This document shows positions 37,039 to 45,129 of a stretch of DNA of 64,000 nt, piece by piece. The translations under genes were made by a program, and so were the position numbers. The stretch's first letter is position 1. Each line of letters begins with the position of its first letter. Source of the DNA: Agrobacterium tumefaciens (GTDB taxonomy: Bacteria > Pseudomonadota > Alphaproteobacteria > Rhizobiales > Rhizobiaceae); NCBI RefSeq assembly GCF_000834635.1, contig NZ_JXQV01000004.1, positions 186,001 through 250,000 on the forward strand, written 5' to 3'. The notes under the pieces are model-generated. The model saw only the letters and a list, made by a program, of their open reading frames with translations. It made no database searches and was not told the origin of the DNA.

Positions 37039-38436
37039 TTACTTCTTTGCGAAGTTACGCGAGATGTAATGGAACAGTGCCCGAATGCCCTGCGCCTCGC
37101 CACCGATGGATGAATGCGGGCGCTCGCTGAGCGACCAGCCGTAAATATCCATATGCGCCCAGCTTTTCGTCTGCGTAACAAAACGCTTGAGGAACAGGGC
37201 GGCGGTGATGGATCCAGCCATGCCGCCAGCAGGCGCATTGGTAATGTCTGCTGCGCGGGAGCGGATATCCTTATCATAGCCCATGTAGAGCGGCAGGCGC
37301 CACAACGGGTCATCAACATCCATGCTCGCATCCGCTATGCCATGCGCCAGATCCTCGTCATCGGTGAAGAAGGGCGGAACATCGGGACCAAGCGCCACAC
37401 GGGCAGCACCCGTCAGCGTCGCCATGTCGATCATCAGATCAGGCGCATCTTCATCCGCATAGGCCAGAGCGTCCGCCAGCACCAGACGCCCCTCCGCATC
37501 GGTATTGTCGATCTGCACGGTCAGGCCCTTGCGGCTCTGATAGATATCGCCGGGGCGGAAGGAATTGGAGGAAATGGAGTTTTCCACCGCAGGCACAAGG
37601 ACGCGCAACTCGATCGGCAGCCGTGCATCCATGATCATCAAGGCGAGACCCAGCACATTGGCGGCTCCGCCCATATCCTTTTTCATCAGCGCCATGGACG
37701 AAGACGGTTTGATGTCGAGGCCGCCCGTATCGAAGCAGACACCCTTGCCAACAAGCGTGATACGCGGATTGCCCTTCTTGCCCCAGCGCATGTCCAGAAG
37801 GCGAGGCGCGCTTTCGCTGGCGCGACCAACGGCGTGAATAAGAGGGAAGTTTTCCTTCAGCAGGTCCTCACCGGCCACGACCTTAACCTGCGCCTTGTAG
37901 TGGGCGGCAAGGCTGCGGAATGCGATCTCAAGCTGGTCAGGCCCCATATCATTGGCCGGAACGTTGATAAGATCGCGGGCCAGATAGACGCCAGCCAGAA
38001 TGCGCTTGATCTCTGCATCTGCCGCGTCGCGTGGCATGAGCAGCTTTGCGCCGCTGCTTTTCAAGGTGCGGTACTTGTCGAAACGATAGGCACCCAGACC
38101 AAAGCCCAGCATCAGGCGGTTGACGGTGAGCGGTGCCGTTTCAATATGCCACTCGCCTTCCGGCAGCTCACGCGCCAGTTTGCCGGTAATGAAGGGGAAT
38201 TCCGAAGGATTGGTTCCTAACCCCAGCAATGCGCCACCCAGCGCACCCTCTGCCGATGGCACCAGAAGGATAGCGCCTGCATCGCCCTTGAAGCCTGCTT
38301 TGCGTGCCCAATCCAGCGCAATCGGGTCAATCGCAGCCTGTTCGATATGGGCAGGTGTGACCGCGAAGACCGGCAGTGTTTTTCCCCCCTTGGACGTGAA
38401 AGGCGTGGCGCGTTCGATATATTGATAATGGGGCAT
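37039..38436 (-). CDS. M17 leucyl aminopeptidase family protein
   Basis: A 465-residue dizinc aminopeptidase that trims N-terminal residues from peptides. Metal and active-site motifs are intact: LVGKGVCFDTGGLDIKPSSS, MKKDMGGAANVLGLA, and the signature NTDAEGRLVLADALAYA. The short N-terminal domain and SWAHMDIYGW segment fit the alphaproteobacterial PepA-like/PepB branch rather than canonical 500-residue PepA. Monocistronic, convergent with pncB. Confidence 0.9.
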   Translation of the reverse strand: MPHYQYIERATPFTSKGGKTLPVFAVTPAHIEQAAIDPIALDWARKAGFKGDAGAILLVPSAEGALGGALLGLGTNPSEFPFITGKLARELPEGEWHIETAPLTVNRLMLGFGLGAYRFDKYRTLKSSGAKLLMPRDAADAEIKRILAGVYLARDLINVPANDMGPDQLEIAFRSLAAHYKAQVKVVAGEDLLKENFPLIHAVGRASESAPRLLDMRWGKKGNPRITLVGKGVCFDTGGLDIKPSSSMALMKKDMGGAANVLGLALMIMDARLPIELRVLVPAVENSISSNSFRPGDIYQSRKGLTVQIDNTDAEGRLVLADALAYADEDAPDLMIDMATLTGAARVALGPDVPPFFTDDEDLAHGIADASMDVDDPLWRLPLYMGYDKDIRSRAADITNAPAGGMAGSITAALFLKRFVTQTKSWAHMDIYGWSLSERPHSSIGGEAQGIRALFHYISRNFAKK

Positions 38437-38470
38437 AGGATGCTTTCGAAAGGGGGGTGGAATCGTCGAA

Positions 38471-38485
38471 TTAACACTCTGTTAG
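38471..38485 (+). promoter_or_regulatory. CtrA-like site upstream of the tadD-like gene
   Basis: TTAA-CACTCTG-TTAG, seven of eight bases of TTAA-N7-TTAA, 93 bp before the GTG start. It overlaps an inverted repeat CTGTTA/TAACAG at 38479-38494. Confidence 0.35.
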
Positions 38486-38577
38486 GGTTAACAGATTATT
38501 GCTGGAGCGAGGGTTGCGTCGAGAGAAATCGCGCTGCGTTGCCCGTTTCGATCAAAACCAGAGCCGGGGGCAATGTT

Positions 38578-39402
38578 GTGATTGCTGTTTCTTCCCTTTC
38601 AGCGCGCCATTCATTGTTGGTACGCGGCGTTTGCGCCGCAGCACTTGCCCTGGCGCTTGCTGGATGCGCTACCAACAAGCCCGACCGCATGTCCACCGGC
38701 TCCATTCCGGCGGTGTCCCATTCCTATGACCAGATGAACATGGACCAGCTGCGGCAGGCGGAGGCTTCCGTCGGCAGGTCCTATGAGCGCAATCCGAAGG
38801 ACCGCAATACGGGCTTGAACTACGCCAATGTGCTGATGATGACCGGCAAGAACACGCAGGCTCTCGCCGTCATGCAGCAGGTTGCCATTGCCTACCCATC
38901 CGACCGTGAGGTTCTGGCATCCTATGGTAAGGCGCAGGCGGCTGCCGGACAGTTGGAGCAGGCGCTGAGCACCATCACGCGCGCGCAAACGCCTGACAGG
39001 CCCGACTGGCGTCTCTACTCCGCTGAAGGTGCGGTTCTCGATCAACTGGGCCGTTCGGGAGAGGCGCGTGCGAAATACCGTCAGGCGCTTGATCTCAAAC
39101 CCAATGATCCGAGCATTCTGTCCAATCTTGGAATGTCATACGTTCTTCAGAATGATCCGCGCACGGCGGAAACCTATATGCGCTCTGCGGCCTCCCAGCC
39201 CGGTGCCGATAGCCGCATCCGGCAGAACCTCGCGCTTGTCGTCGGACTTCAGGGACGTTTTGAAGAGGCCGAACGCATTGCCATGCAGGAGCTTTCTGCA
39301 CAGCAGGCGCAGGCAAACCTGACCTATCTGCGGGGCATGCTGTCCCAGCAGAACGCATGGTCGCAACTTTCCGACAAGAACAAGAAGACCGCGACAAACT
39401 GA
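38578..39402 (+). CDS. TadD-type TPR lipoprotein
   Basis: A 274-residue outer-membrane lipoprotein candidate. The GTG at 38578 (GGGGGC upstream) gives a signal peptide ending in lipobox LALAGC (C30). The frame stays open further upstream but without sense. The rest is tetratricopeptide repeats (LNYANVLMMTGKNTQALAVM, SEGEARAKYRQALDLKPNDP-like units, SNLGMSYVLQNDPRTAETYM). TadD proteins help pilotin and secretin function in Flp pilus assembly. It faces tadC, the last gene of the machinery operon, with a terminator between, so it belongs to the locus but has its own promoter. Confidence 0.85.
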   Translation: MIAVSSLSARHSLLVRGVCAAALALALAGCATNKPDRMSTGSIPAVSHSYDQMNMDQLRQAEASVGRSYERNPKDRNTGLNYANVLMMTGKNTQALAVMQQVAIAYPSDREVLASYGKAQAAAGQLEQALSTITRAQTPDRPDWRLYSAEGAVLDQLGRSGEARAKYRQALDLKPNDPSILSNLGMSYVLQNDPRTAETYMRSAASQPGADSRIRQNLALVVGLQGRFEEAERIAMQELSAQQAQANLTYLRGMLSQQNAWSQLSDKNKKTATN

Positions 39403-39431
39403 TTGCCGAGCTCATCTTAATAATTGCAAAC

Positions 39432-39456
39432 GGCGGCCTGTGGGCCGCCTTTTTTG
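39432..39456 (+). terminator. Rho-independent terminator after tadD-like gene
   Basis: GGCGGCC-TGTG-GGCCGCC followed by TTTTTTG. Confidence 0.92.
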
Positions 39457-39470
39457 TTGTCGATAGCTCT

Positions 39471-40457
39471 TTAGAACGTGTCAGAGACTCGAATGCCAGC
39501 TGGCCCGAGAATGACGGCGATCAGCACCGGCAGAAAGAAAATAATCATCGGAACGGTGAGTTTCGGGGGCAGTGCGGCGGCCTTCTTCTCGGCTTCATTC
39601 ATGCGCTCATCCCGGCCCTCCTGCGCCAGAACACGCAGGGCCTGTGCAAGCGGTGTACCATAGCGTTCGGCCTGGATCAGCGCCTGCACTACGCTTTTCA
39701 CGCCATCCAGCTGCGTGCGAATGCCCAGATTTTCAAGGGCTGTGCGCCTGTCCTGCAAGAACGACAGCTCAGCCGTGGTCAGCACCATTTCTTCGGCAAG
39801 TTCGGGTGACTGGTCGGCCATCTCTTCGGCAACCCGCCGCATCGCCGCTTCCATCGAGACACCGGATTCCACGCAGATCAGCATCAGATCCAGCGCATCC
39901 GGCCATGCCCGCTTGATGGATTTCTGCCGCTTGGACATCTGGTTGGAAACAAAAATGTTGGGCGCGTAGAAGCCGAGATAACCAAAGCCGAGAACCGCCA
40001 TCAGCCGAAGGCCGAAGGGCCGTGTCGCCAGATTGCCCATGACGAAGACCCAGAGAAAAGCCAGCAGCAGAAAGATGAAGGGAAGAATGAAACGCGCAGC
40101 TAGAAACGTGTTCAATGCGTTCTGGGAACGGTAGCCCGCGGCCCGTAGCTTGTTGACGGTATTGGCATCCACCAAGGCTTCGCGCAGATTGAAACGCTCG
40201 ACGATCCGCGTTGCTGATTTGTTGTTGCTGGCGCGCAGCGTCGTTTTTCCACCCTTTGCCGCCTCGGCCATGCGGTCGCGTTCACGAATTCTGATCTGGT
40301 CCCGCTCGGTGGAAACCGCCTTCATGCGCTTGCTCAGGTCACCCTTTTCAAAATAGGGCAGGGCCAGCGTATAAAATGTTGCAAAGACGGCCACGCCGAC
40401 GAGGAGGGCGATGATGAGGTGCGGGTTGACGAGGCTGGCGATCAGTTCCTGTGACAT
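39471..40457 (-). CDS. tadC: Tad pilus inner-membrane protein TadC
   Basis: A 328-residue T2SSF-domain platform protein with membrane helices near the N-terminus, around residues 110-150 and at the C-terminus (PPKLTVPMIIFFLPVLIAVI). The T2SSF core is WPDALDLMLICVESGVSMEAAMRRVA, and ERYGTPLAQALRVLAQE is the typical second motif. With TadB it forms the membrane platform on which the CpaF ATPase drives pilus assembly. In Agrobacterium nomenclature it corresponds to ctpI. Twelve bases separate it from tadB. Confidence 0.92.
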   Translation of the reverse strand: MSQELIASLVNPHLIIALLVGVAVFATFYTLALPYFEKGDLSKRMKAVSTERDQIRIRERDRMAEAAKGGKTTLRASNNKSATRIVERFNLREALVDANTVNKLRAAGYRSQNALNTFLAARFILPFIFLLLAFLWVFVMGNLATRPFGLRLMAVLGFGYLGFYAPNIFVSNQMSKRQKSIKRAWPDALDLMLICVESGVSMEAAMRRVAEEMADQSPELAEEMVLTTAELSFLQDRRTALENLGIRTQLDGVKSVVQALIQAERYGTPLAQALRVLAQEGRDERMNEAEKKAAALPPKLTVPMIIFFLPVLIAVILGPAGIRVSDTF

Positions 40458-40469
40458 TGCTCTTGCGCC

Positions 40470-41474
40470 TCAAATATCGAAGTTGATCATTTGGCGCATG
40501 ACGACCACGCCGATGAGCATCCAGAACCCGGATACGCCGAGAATAAGATGCCCGCGCGGATCGCTGAAAAGCACCGCGATATAGTCCGGCGATGTCAGGT
40601 AGACGAGGAGCCCCACAATGAAGGGAAGCGCCCCGATGATGACCGCCGATGCCTTGGCCTCCATGGAGAGTGCGCTGACCTTGGCCCGCATTTTACGGCG
40701 TTCACGCAGCACCTTGGACAGGTTGGCAAGCGCCTCCGAGAGGTTGCCACCGGCCTGTGCCTGAATGGTGATGACGGTGCCGAAGAAGTTGACCTCAGAC
40801 AAAGGCATGGTCAACATCATTCGGTTGATGCCTTCAGGAATGGTCATGCCCACCTGCTGGGCCTCGACAACCCGCTGAAACTCGGTCTTCACAGGCTCTT
40901 GCCCGTCTGACGCGATCAGCCGGACGGAATCATTAAGCGGCAGGCCCGACTTGATGGAGCGGTACATGACATCAAGCGCGTTGGGAAATTCTTCCAGAAA
41001 CTTGTTCTGCCGGCGTTTGACAAGAAAGCCGAGGATCCAGCGCGGCAGACCAAGCGCGCCCACCATTCCACCACCAACGGCCAGAAGCAGCGGTGCGCCA
41101 TAGAGAAGCGAGACCAGAAACACGGCAAGCCCAAGCCCGCCGCCCATCAGGTAAAATTTCTGGATGGATATGGACAGACCGGCCTGAACGAGCTTGCCAC
41201 GAACGCTGTTATCGCGCCGGTGCTTGGATTTCTCGTTCTGCTTTTTTTCGAGATCCTTGAGCGTGTCCTGCACCGATTTTCGGCGCTTGCTCATCTCCTG
41301 GACGCGGTCACGCGCAGCCTTGATCTTGATACGGTCGGTCTCAGCCGCCTTCACCCGGTTCACACGGCTTGCTGTCTTCTTTTCGACCTCGATCTGCGGG
41401 AACAGGAAGACATAGGCCATCGCTCCTGCCGAAACGGCGACGAGGATCACGAGCAACAGCACCGTCATGTTCAT
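40470..41474 (-). CDS. tadB: Tad pilus inner-membrane protein TadB
   Basis: A 334-residue T2SSF-domain protein with an N-terminal helix (MTVLLLVILVAVSAGAMAYV), two central helices and one C-terminal helix. A charged, coiled segment (residues 35-90) rich in Lys, Arg and Glu faces the cytoplasm. The conserved FPNALDVMYRSIKSGLPLND and AQAGGNLSEALANLSKVLRE are diagnostic. Platform partner of TadC; equivalent to ctpH. It is separated from cpaF by 124 bp that contain a RIME-like repeat, unusual within this otherwise tight operon. Confidence 0.92.
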   Translation of the reverse strand: MNMTVLLLVILVAVSAGAMAYVFLFPQIEVEKKTASRVNRVKAAETDRIKIKAARDRVQEMSKRRKSVQDTLKDLEKKQNEKSKHRRDNSVRGKLVQAGLSISIQKFYLMGGGLGLAVFLVSLLYGAPLLLAVGGGMVGALGLPRWILGFLVKRRQNKFLEEFPNALDVMYRSIKSGLPLNDSVRLIASDGQEPVKTEFQRVVEAQQVGMTIPEGINRMMLTMPLSEVNFFGTVITIQAQAGGNLSEALANLSKVLRERRKMRAKVSALSMEAKASAVIIGALPFIVGLLVYLTSPDYIAVLFSDPRGHLILGVSGFWMLIGVVVMRQMINFDI

Positions 41475-41487
41475 TGTGCATTCCGCC

Positions 41488-41590
41488 TAGAGCGCGTCCA
41501 GCAAAAGTGCGTGAGCGGTTTTGCGTCCGGACTGCGTGAAAACAAATAGATAGAGCATTTCAGGTGATCCCGTTTTCGCCGGAAATGCTA
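41488..41590 (-). repeat. RIME-like element, copy 2, inside the tad operon
   Basis: About 103 bp, the inverted and diverged counterpart of 36904-37009. The shared core includes CAGCAAAAGTG, GGTTTTGCGTCCGGA and AACAAAnAGATAGAGC. AGCATTTC/GAAATGCT (41553-41589 region) is a perfect stem. The other palindrome is degenerate. Confidence 0.78.
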
Positions 41591-41598
41591 GGTCTTGG

Positions 41599-43068
41599 CT
41601 ATTGAGACTGTTTTTCCATCTCGTCGAGAGCAGCGGCAAGGCGCTTTTCCTCGTTGAAATAACGTGCACGATCCCAGAAATATGGCTTGCTGATTCCCGT
41701 CGAAACATGGCGACCGATCAGACGGCCGTTGGCGTCCTCGCCGTCCATTTCATAGCGCATCAGATCCTGGGTGATGATGACATCACCCTCCATGCCGAGC
41801 ACTTCGGTGACCTGCGTTATGCGGCGCGAACCATCGCGAAGACGGGCAGCCTGAATGATGACATCGACGGAAGACGAGATGATTTCGCGCACGGTCTTTG
41901 CCGGAAGGCTGAAGCCGCCCATGGCAATCATGGATTCCATGCGGCTCAGGCACTCACGCGGCGTGTTGGCGTGGATGGTGCCCATGGAGCCATCATGGCC
42001 GGTGTTCATCGCCTGCAAGAGGTCGAAGACTTCAGGGCCACGGACTTCGCCGACGATGATGCGTTCTGGCCGCATGCGTAGGCAGTTCTTGACGAGATCA
42101 CGCATGGTGATCTCGCCTTCGCCTTCAATGTTGGGCGGGCGTGTTTCTAGGCGCACGACATGCGGTTGCTGAAGCTGAAGTTCGGCTGTGTCTTCGCAGG
42201 TAATGACGCGTTCGGTTTTGTCGATATAGCTCGTCAGGCAGTTCAAAAGCGTGGTCTTGCCCGAACCTGTTCCGCCTGAGATGACGACGTTGCACCGCAC
42301 GCGCCCGATGATCTGCAGGAGAACGGCCCCTTCCGGCGTGATCGCACCAAAGCGCACCAGCTGGTCGAGCGTCAGCTTGTCCTTCTTGAATTTGCGGATC
42401 GTCAGTGCGGGACCATCGATGGCGAGCGGCGGTGCAATGACGTTGACGCGTGACCCATCCGGCAAGCGTGCGTCGCAGATCGGGCTCGATTCGTCCACGC
42501 GACGGCCAACCTGGCTGACGATGCGCTGGCAGATCGACAAAAGCTGGGCATTGTCACGAAACCGGATGTCGGACTCGATGGTCTTGCCGTTGACTTCAAT
42601 AAAGGTTTGGCCCGACCCATTGACCATGATGTCGGCAATATCGTCACGTGCCAGCAACGGCTCCAGCGGGCCGTAACCCAGCACGTCGTTGCAAATGTCT
42701 TCCAGCAGCTCTTCCTGCTCGGAAATCGACATCGCGAAATTCTTGATGGTGATGATGTCGTTGACGATATCGCGAATTTCTTCACGGGCGCTTTCCGTGT
42801 CCAGCTTTGCCAGTTGCGAAAGATCGATCGTATCGATCAGTGCTGAGAACACCTGCGCCTTTGTCTGGTAATATTCATCCGTGCGAACACGCTTGCGTAC
42901 CTGGGGTGGAGCTGCATGGGTTGGTGGCGCGGGTGGGGCCATGACAAGCATGTCCGTCTGCTCGGCGCGTGGTGCCGTTGCAACAGGAGGCGGAACAGGT
43001 GCAGATGGTGCTGCCTGCCCGCTATATGCGCCCCTTGCGGGACCTTCGTTGCCACGTTTTCCGAACAT
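41599..43068 (-). CDS. cpaF: Tad pilus assembly ATPase CpaF/TadA
   Basis: A 489-residue secretion ATPase that powers Flp pilus assembly; ctpG in Agrobacterium. The first 60 residues are Pro/Ala-rich and variable. The ATPase core has Walker A GGTGSGKTT (265-273), an Asp-box near 293 (CEDTAELQLQQPHV), Walker B RIIVGEVRGPE (336-346) and the His-box region NTGHDGSMGTIHAN. Conserved QRIVSQVGRRVDESSPICDARLPDGSR (residues 181-207) is the substrate-hexamer region. It is a cytoplasmic hexamer at the TadB/TadC platform, and 37 bp downstream of cpaE. Confidence 0.97.
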   Translation of the reverse strand: MFGKRGNEGPARGAYSGQAAPSAPVPPPVATAPRAEQTDMLVMAPPAPPTHAAPPQVRKRVRTDEYYQTKAQVFSALIDTIDLSQLAKLDTESAREEIRDIVNDIITIKNFAMSISEQEELLEDICNDVLGYGPLEPLLARDDIADIMVNGSGQTFIEVNGKTIESDIRFRDNAQLLSICQRIVSQVGRRVDESSPICDARLPDGSRVNVIAPPLAIDGPALTIRKFKKDKLTLDQLVRFGAITPEGAVLLQIIGRVRCNVVISGGTGSGKTTLLNCLTSYIDKTERVITCEDTAELQLQQPHVVRLETRPPNIEGEGEITMRDLVKNCLRMRPERIIVGEVRGPEVFDLLQAMNTGHDGSMGTIHANTPRECLSRMESMIAMGGFSLPAKTVREIISSSVDVIIQAARLRDGSRRITQVTEVLGMEGDVIITQDLMRYEMDGEDANGRLIGRHVSTGISKPYFWDRARYFNEEKRLAAALDEMEKQSQ

Positions 43069-43105
43069 ATGTGTCTTCCGGTATGTTTCACGGCCAAGCC
43101 GTGCA

Positions 43106-44395
43106 TCACTTGCGTTTTATAAGATCCATGAACTTGCCAAGTCCGGCTCGCTTTGCTTTGCGCGCAGCAGAACGGCCCGTAACGATGTGTGAAATCTGCG
43201 AGAATGTTTCGGCAATCGATGATTTTGCGTCGATTTCGCTGATCATGCGACCGCTATTGGCCGCATTTCCGAAAAGCTGGACATCAAACGGAATGATCGC
43301 AATCGGTTCGATTTCCAGCGGTTCGAAGAAATCCGCAGGCGCAATCTCCGGGCGCTTGAGCATGCCGACCTGATTGAGCACGAGATGCGGCACCTTGTCG
43401 TTTGGTCGCAGCTTTTTCAGGGCATCCAGCAGGTTCTTGGTATTTCTGAGATTGGCGAGGTCAGGCACAGCCGTAATCACCACCTCGTCTGCGTCGGCCA
43501 GCACTGTTTGCGTCCAGTCCGACCAGATGTGGGGGACATCCAGCACTGCGACCGGCGCGCTGCGCTGCAAAAGCTCCAGAAGCGGCTGGAAGGCCAGGCG
43601 TTCGAAATCATAGGGCCTGTCCAGAAGCGATGGAGCGGCCAGCAGCGAAAGATGCTCGGAGCATTTGGTCAGCAACCGGTCGAGAAACACTTCATCCAGA
43701 CGCTCTGGGGCATAGACCGCCTCGGCAATGCCTTGAGCCGGATCCTGATCGAAGTCGATATTGGCGGTGCCGAACGGCAGATCAAGATCGGCAAGAATGG
43801 TCTCGGTTGAAAACAGGTTGGAAATGCCGAAGGCGCAATTATGGGCGATGGTCGAGGACCCGACGCCGCCCTTTGCGCCGATGAAGGCGATGTTGCGGCC
43901 AAGCGGCTCTGCTTCCGGGTCAACGAAAATGGCAGAAATCGACGCCAGCAGGTCCGGCATAGTAACAGGTGCGACGAGATATTCCGAAATGCCGTTGCGG
44001 ATCAGATCCCGGTAGAGCGCGATATCGTTGTGGCGCCCGATGATGATGACGCGCGTCGTGGGGTCGCAGACCTCGGCCAGAGGGGCGAGGTCGCTCAGCA
44101 GGTTAGACGGTTCACGCGCCGTTTCCAGCACGATCAGGTTCGGCGTCGGGCTGGATGAAAACATAGTCGCTGCGGCTTCGATCTCACCATTGGTCACGCG
44201 CAGGCTGACCTTGTTCATGCGGCGGTCGCCCGAAAGGCGCTCCATCAGCCGCTGGATGCCTTCGCTTTCGCAAAAGGCATGGATGGAGATGCGGGGCAGG
44301 GGTCTCAAACCGTCCAGATCGCCCATGCGCAAGGGTTCCTCGGAATAGGACTCTTGCGGATTGGCCTGTTGAATATCGTAATTGACCGGGCTCAT
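43106..44395 (-). CDS. cpaE: Pilus localisation ATPase CpaE/TadZ
   Basis: A 429-residue protein with an N-terminal receiver-like domain (about 30-160, lacking an obvious phospho-Asp pocket) and a ParA/MinD-type ATPase domain from 168. The deviant Walker A is GAKGGVGSST (173-182). A later aspartate motif lies in ILADLDLPFGTANIDFD. TadZ/CpaE proteins place the pilus apparatus, often at a cell pole. It corresponds to ctpF. It lies 35 bp after cpaD. Confidence 0.93.
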   Translation of the reverse strand: MSPVNYDIQQANPQESYSEEPLRMGDLDGLRPLPRISIHAFCESEGIQRLMERLSGDRRMNKVSLRVTNGEIEAAATMFSSSPTPNLIVLETAREPSNLLSDLAPLAEVCDPTTRVIIIGRHNDIALYRDLIRNGISEYLVAPVTMPDLLASISAIFVDPEAEPLGRNIAFIGAKGGVGSSTIAHNCAFGISNLFSTETILADLDLPFGTANIDFDQDPAQGIAEAVYAPERLDEVFLDRLLTKCSEHLSLLAAPSLLDRPYDFERLAFQPLLELLQRSAPVAVLDVPHIWSDWTQTVLADADEVVITAVPDLANLRNTKNLLDALKKLRPNDKVPHLVLNQVGMLKRPEIAPADFFEPLEIEPIAIIPFDVQLFGNAANSGRMISEIDAKSSIAETFSQISHIVTGRSAARKAKRAGLGKFMDLIKRK

Positions 44396-44430
44396 TGTTT
44401 TTCCTGTTGCCGCATGCGTTCTCGTCGGTA

Positions 44431-45129
44431 TCAGTCCGCCGTGGAAGTGTTCTTGCCTGCGCGATAGTTACCGATCACCACGGAGCGGCGCTCCGCATCG
44501 ATTGCGCTCATGCCACGCGGACCGACGAGGTCCATCGGGTTTGCCACCTGCGCGGCGAGATTGTTTTGCGATGCGCAGCCGAAATTGTACCAGTTCTTGT
44601 TGGAATAGGTGTTGTCGGAAAGATCTTCCGGCCATTGTCCGCACTGCCCCGTCATGGCCGTCATGGCAATGTAGCTCAGGCGAATGGGTGCGGCATCGCC
44701 CGTTGGCGCTGCGCGGTAATGGGTTTCCACGATCTTGCTCGACGCTATGCCGGAATTGCTCAGAACGGAGCGGATCTGGCGCTTGAGAATGGAGGCGGCG
44801 GCAGAATTGGCCGATCCCGTCGGCACCTGGATCTGTACCAGCCCGGAGGAGACCGCTGTATAACTCTGCGCAAACCCCTTGATGGTATCAGCCATGCCGA
44901 TGGTCAGACGGTTGTCGCCAGCAGAGACCGGAATATCCAGCGAGTGCTGCGCTTCCGAAAGGGTGATCGGATGACGCGTTCTGTAGTCATCGGGAATGGC
45001 GCCGGTCGACATCGGGTCGCGCGCACATCCCTGAAGCAGCAGGGTTGCGGTCAGCAATGAGAGGGTGATCCCGGCTCTGCAAAGGCGGGAGGCGTTTTGG
45101 GACGGGGTCATTGGGTGCATTTTCATCAT
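44431..45129 (-). CDS. cpaD: Pilus assembly lipoprotein CpaD
   Basis: A 232-residue outer-membrane-directed lipoprotein with lipobox LLQGC near residue 34 (SLLTATLLLQGCARDP). The CpaD family region includes DDYRTRHPITLSEAQHSLDIPV, GFAQSYTAVSSGLVQIQVP, and the C-terminal FGCASQNNLAAQVANPMDLV with its conserved cysteine. The function is thought to be secretin support. It overlaps cpaC by four bases (ATGA). Equivalent to ctpE. Confidence 0.92.
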   Translation of the reverse strand: MMKMHPMTPSQNASRLCRAGITLSLLTATLLLQGCARDPMSTGAIPDDYRTRHPITLSEAQHSLDIPVSAGDNRLTIGMADTIKGFAQSYTAVSSGLVQIQVPTGSANSAAASILKRQIRSVLSNSGIASSKIVETHYRAAPTGDAAPIRLSYIAMTAMTGQCGQWPEDLSDNTYSNKNWYNFGCASQNNLAAQVANPMDLVGPRGMSAIDAERRSVVIGNYRAGKNTSTAD

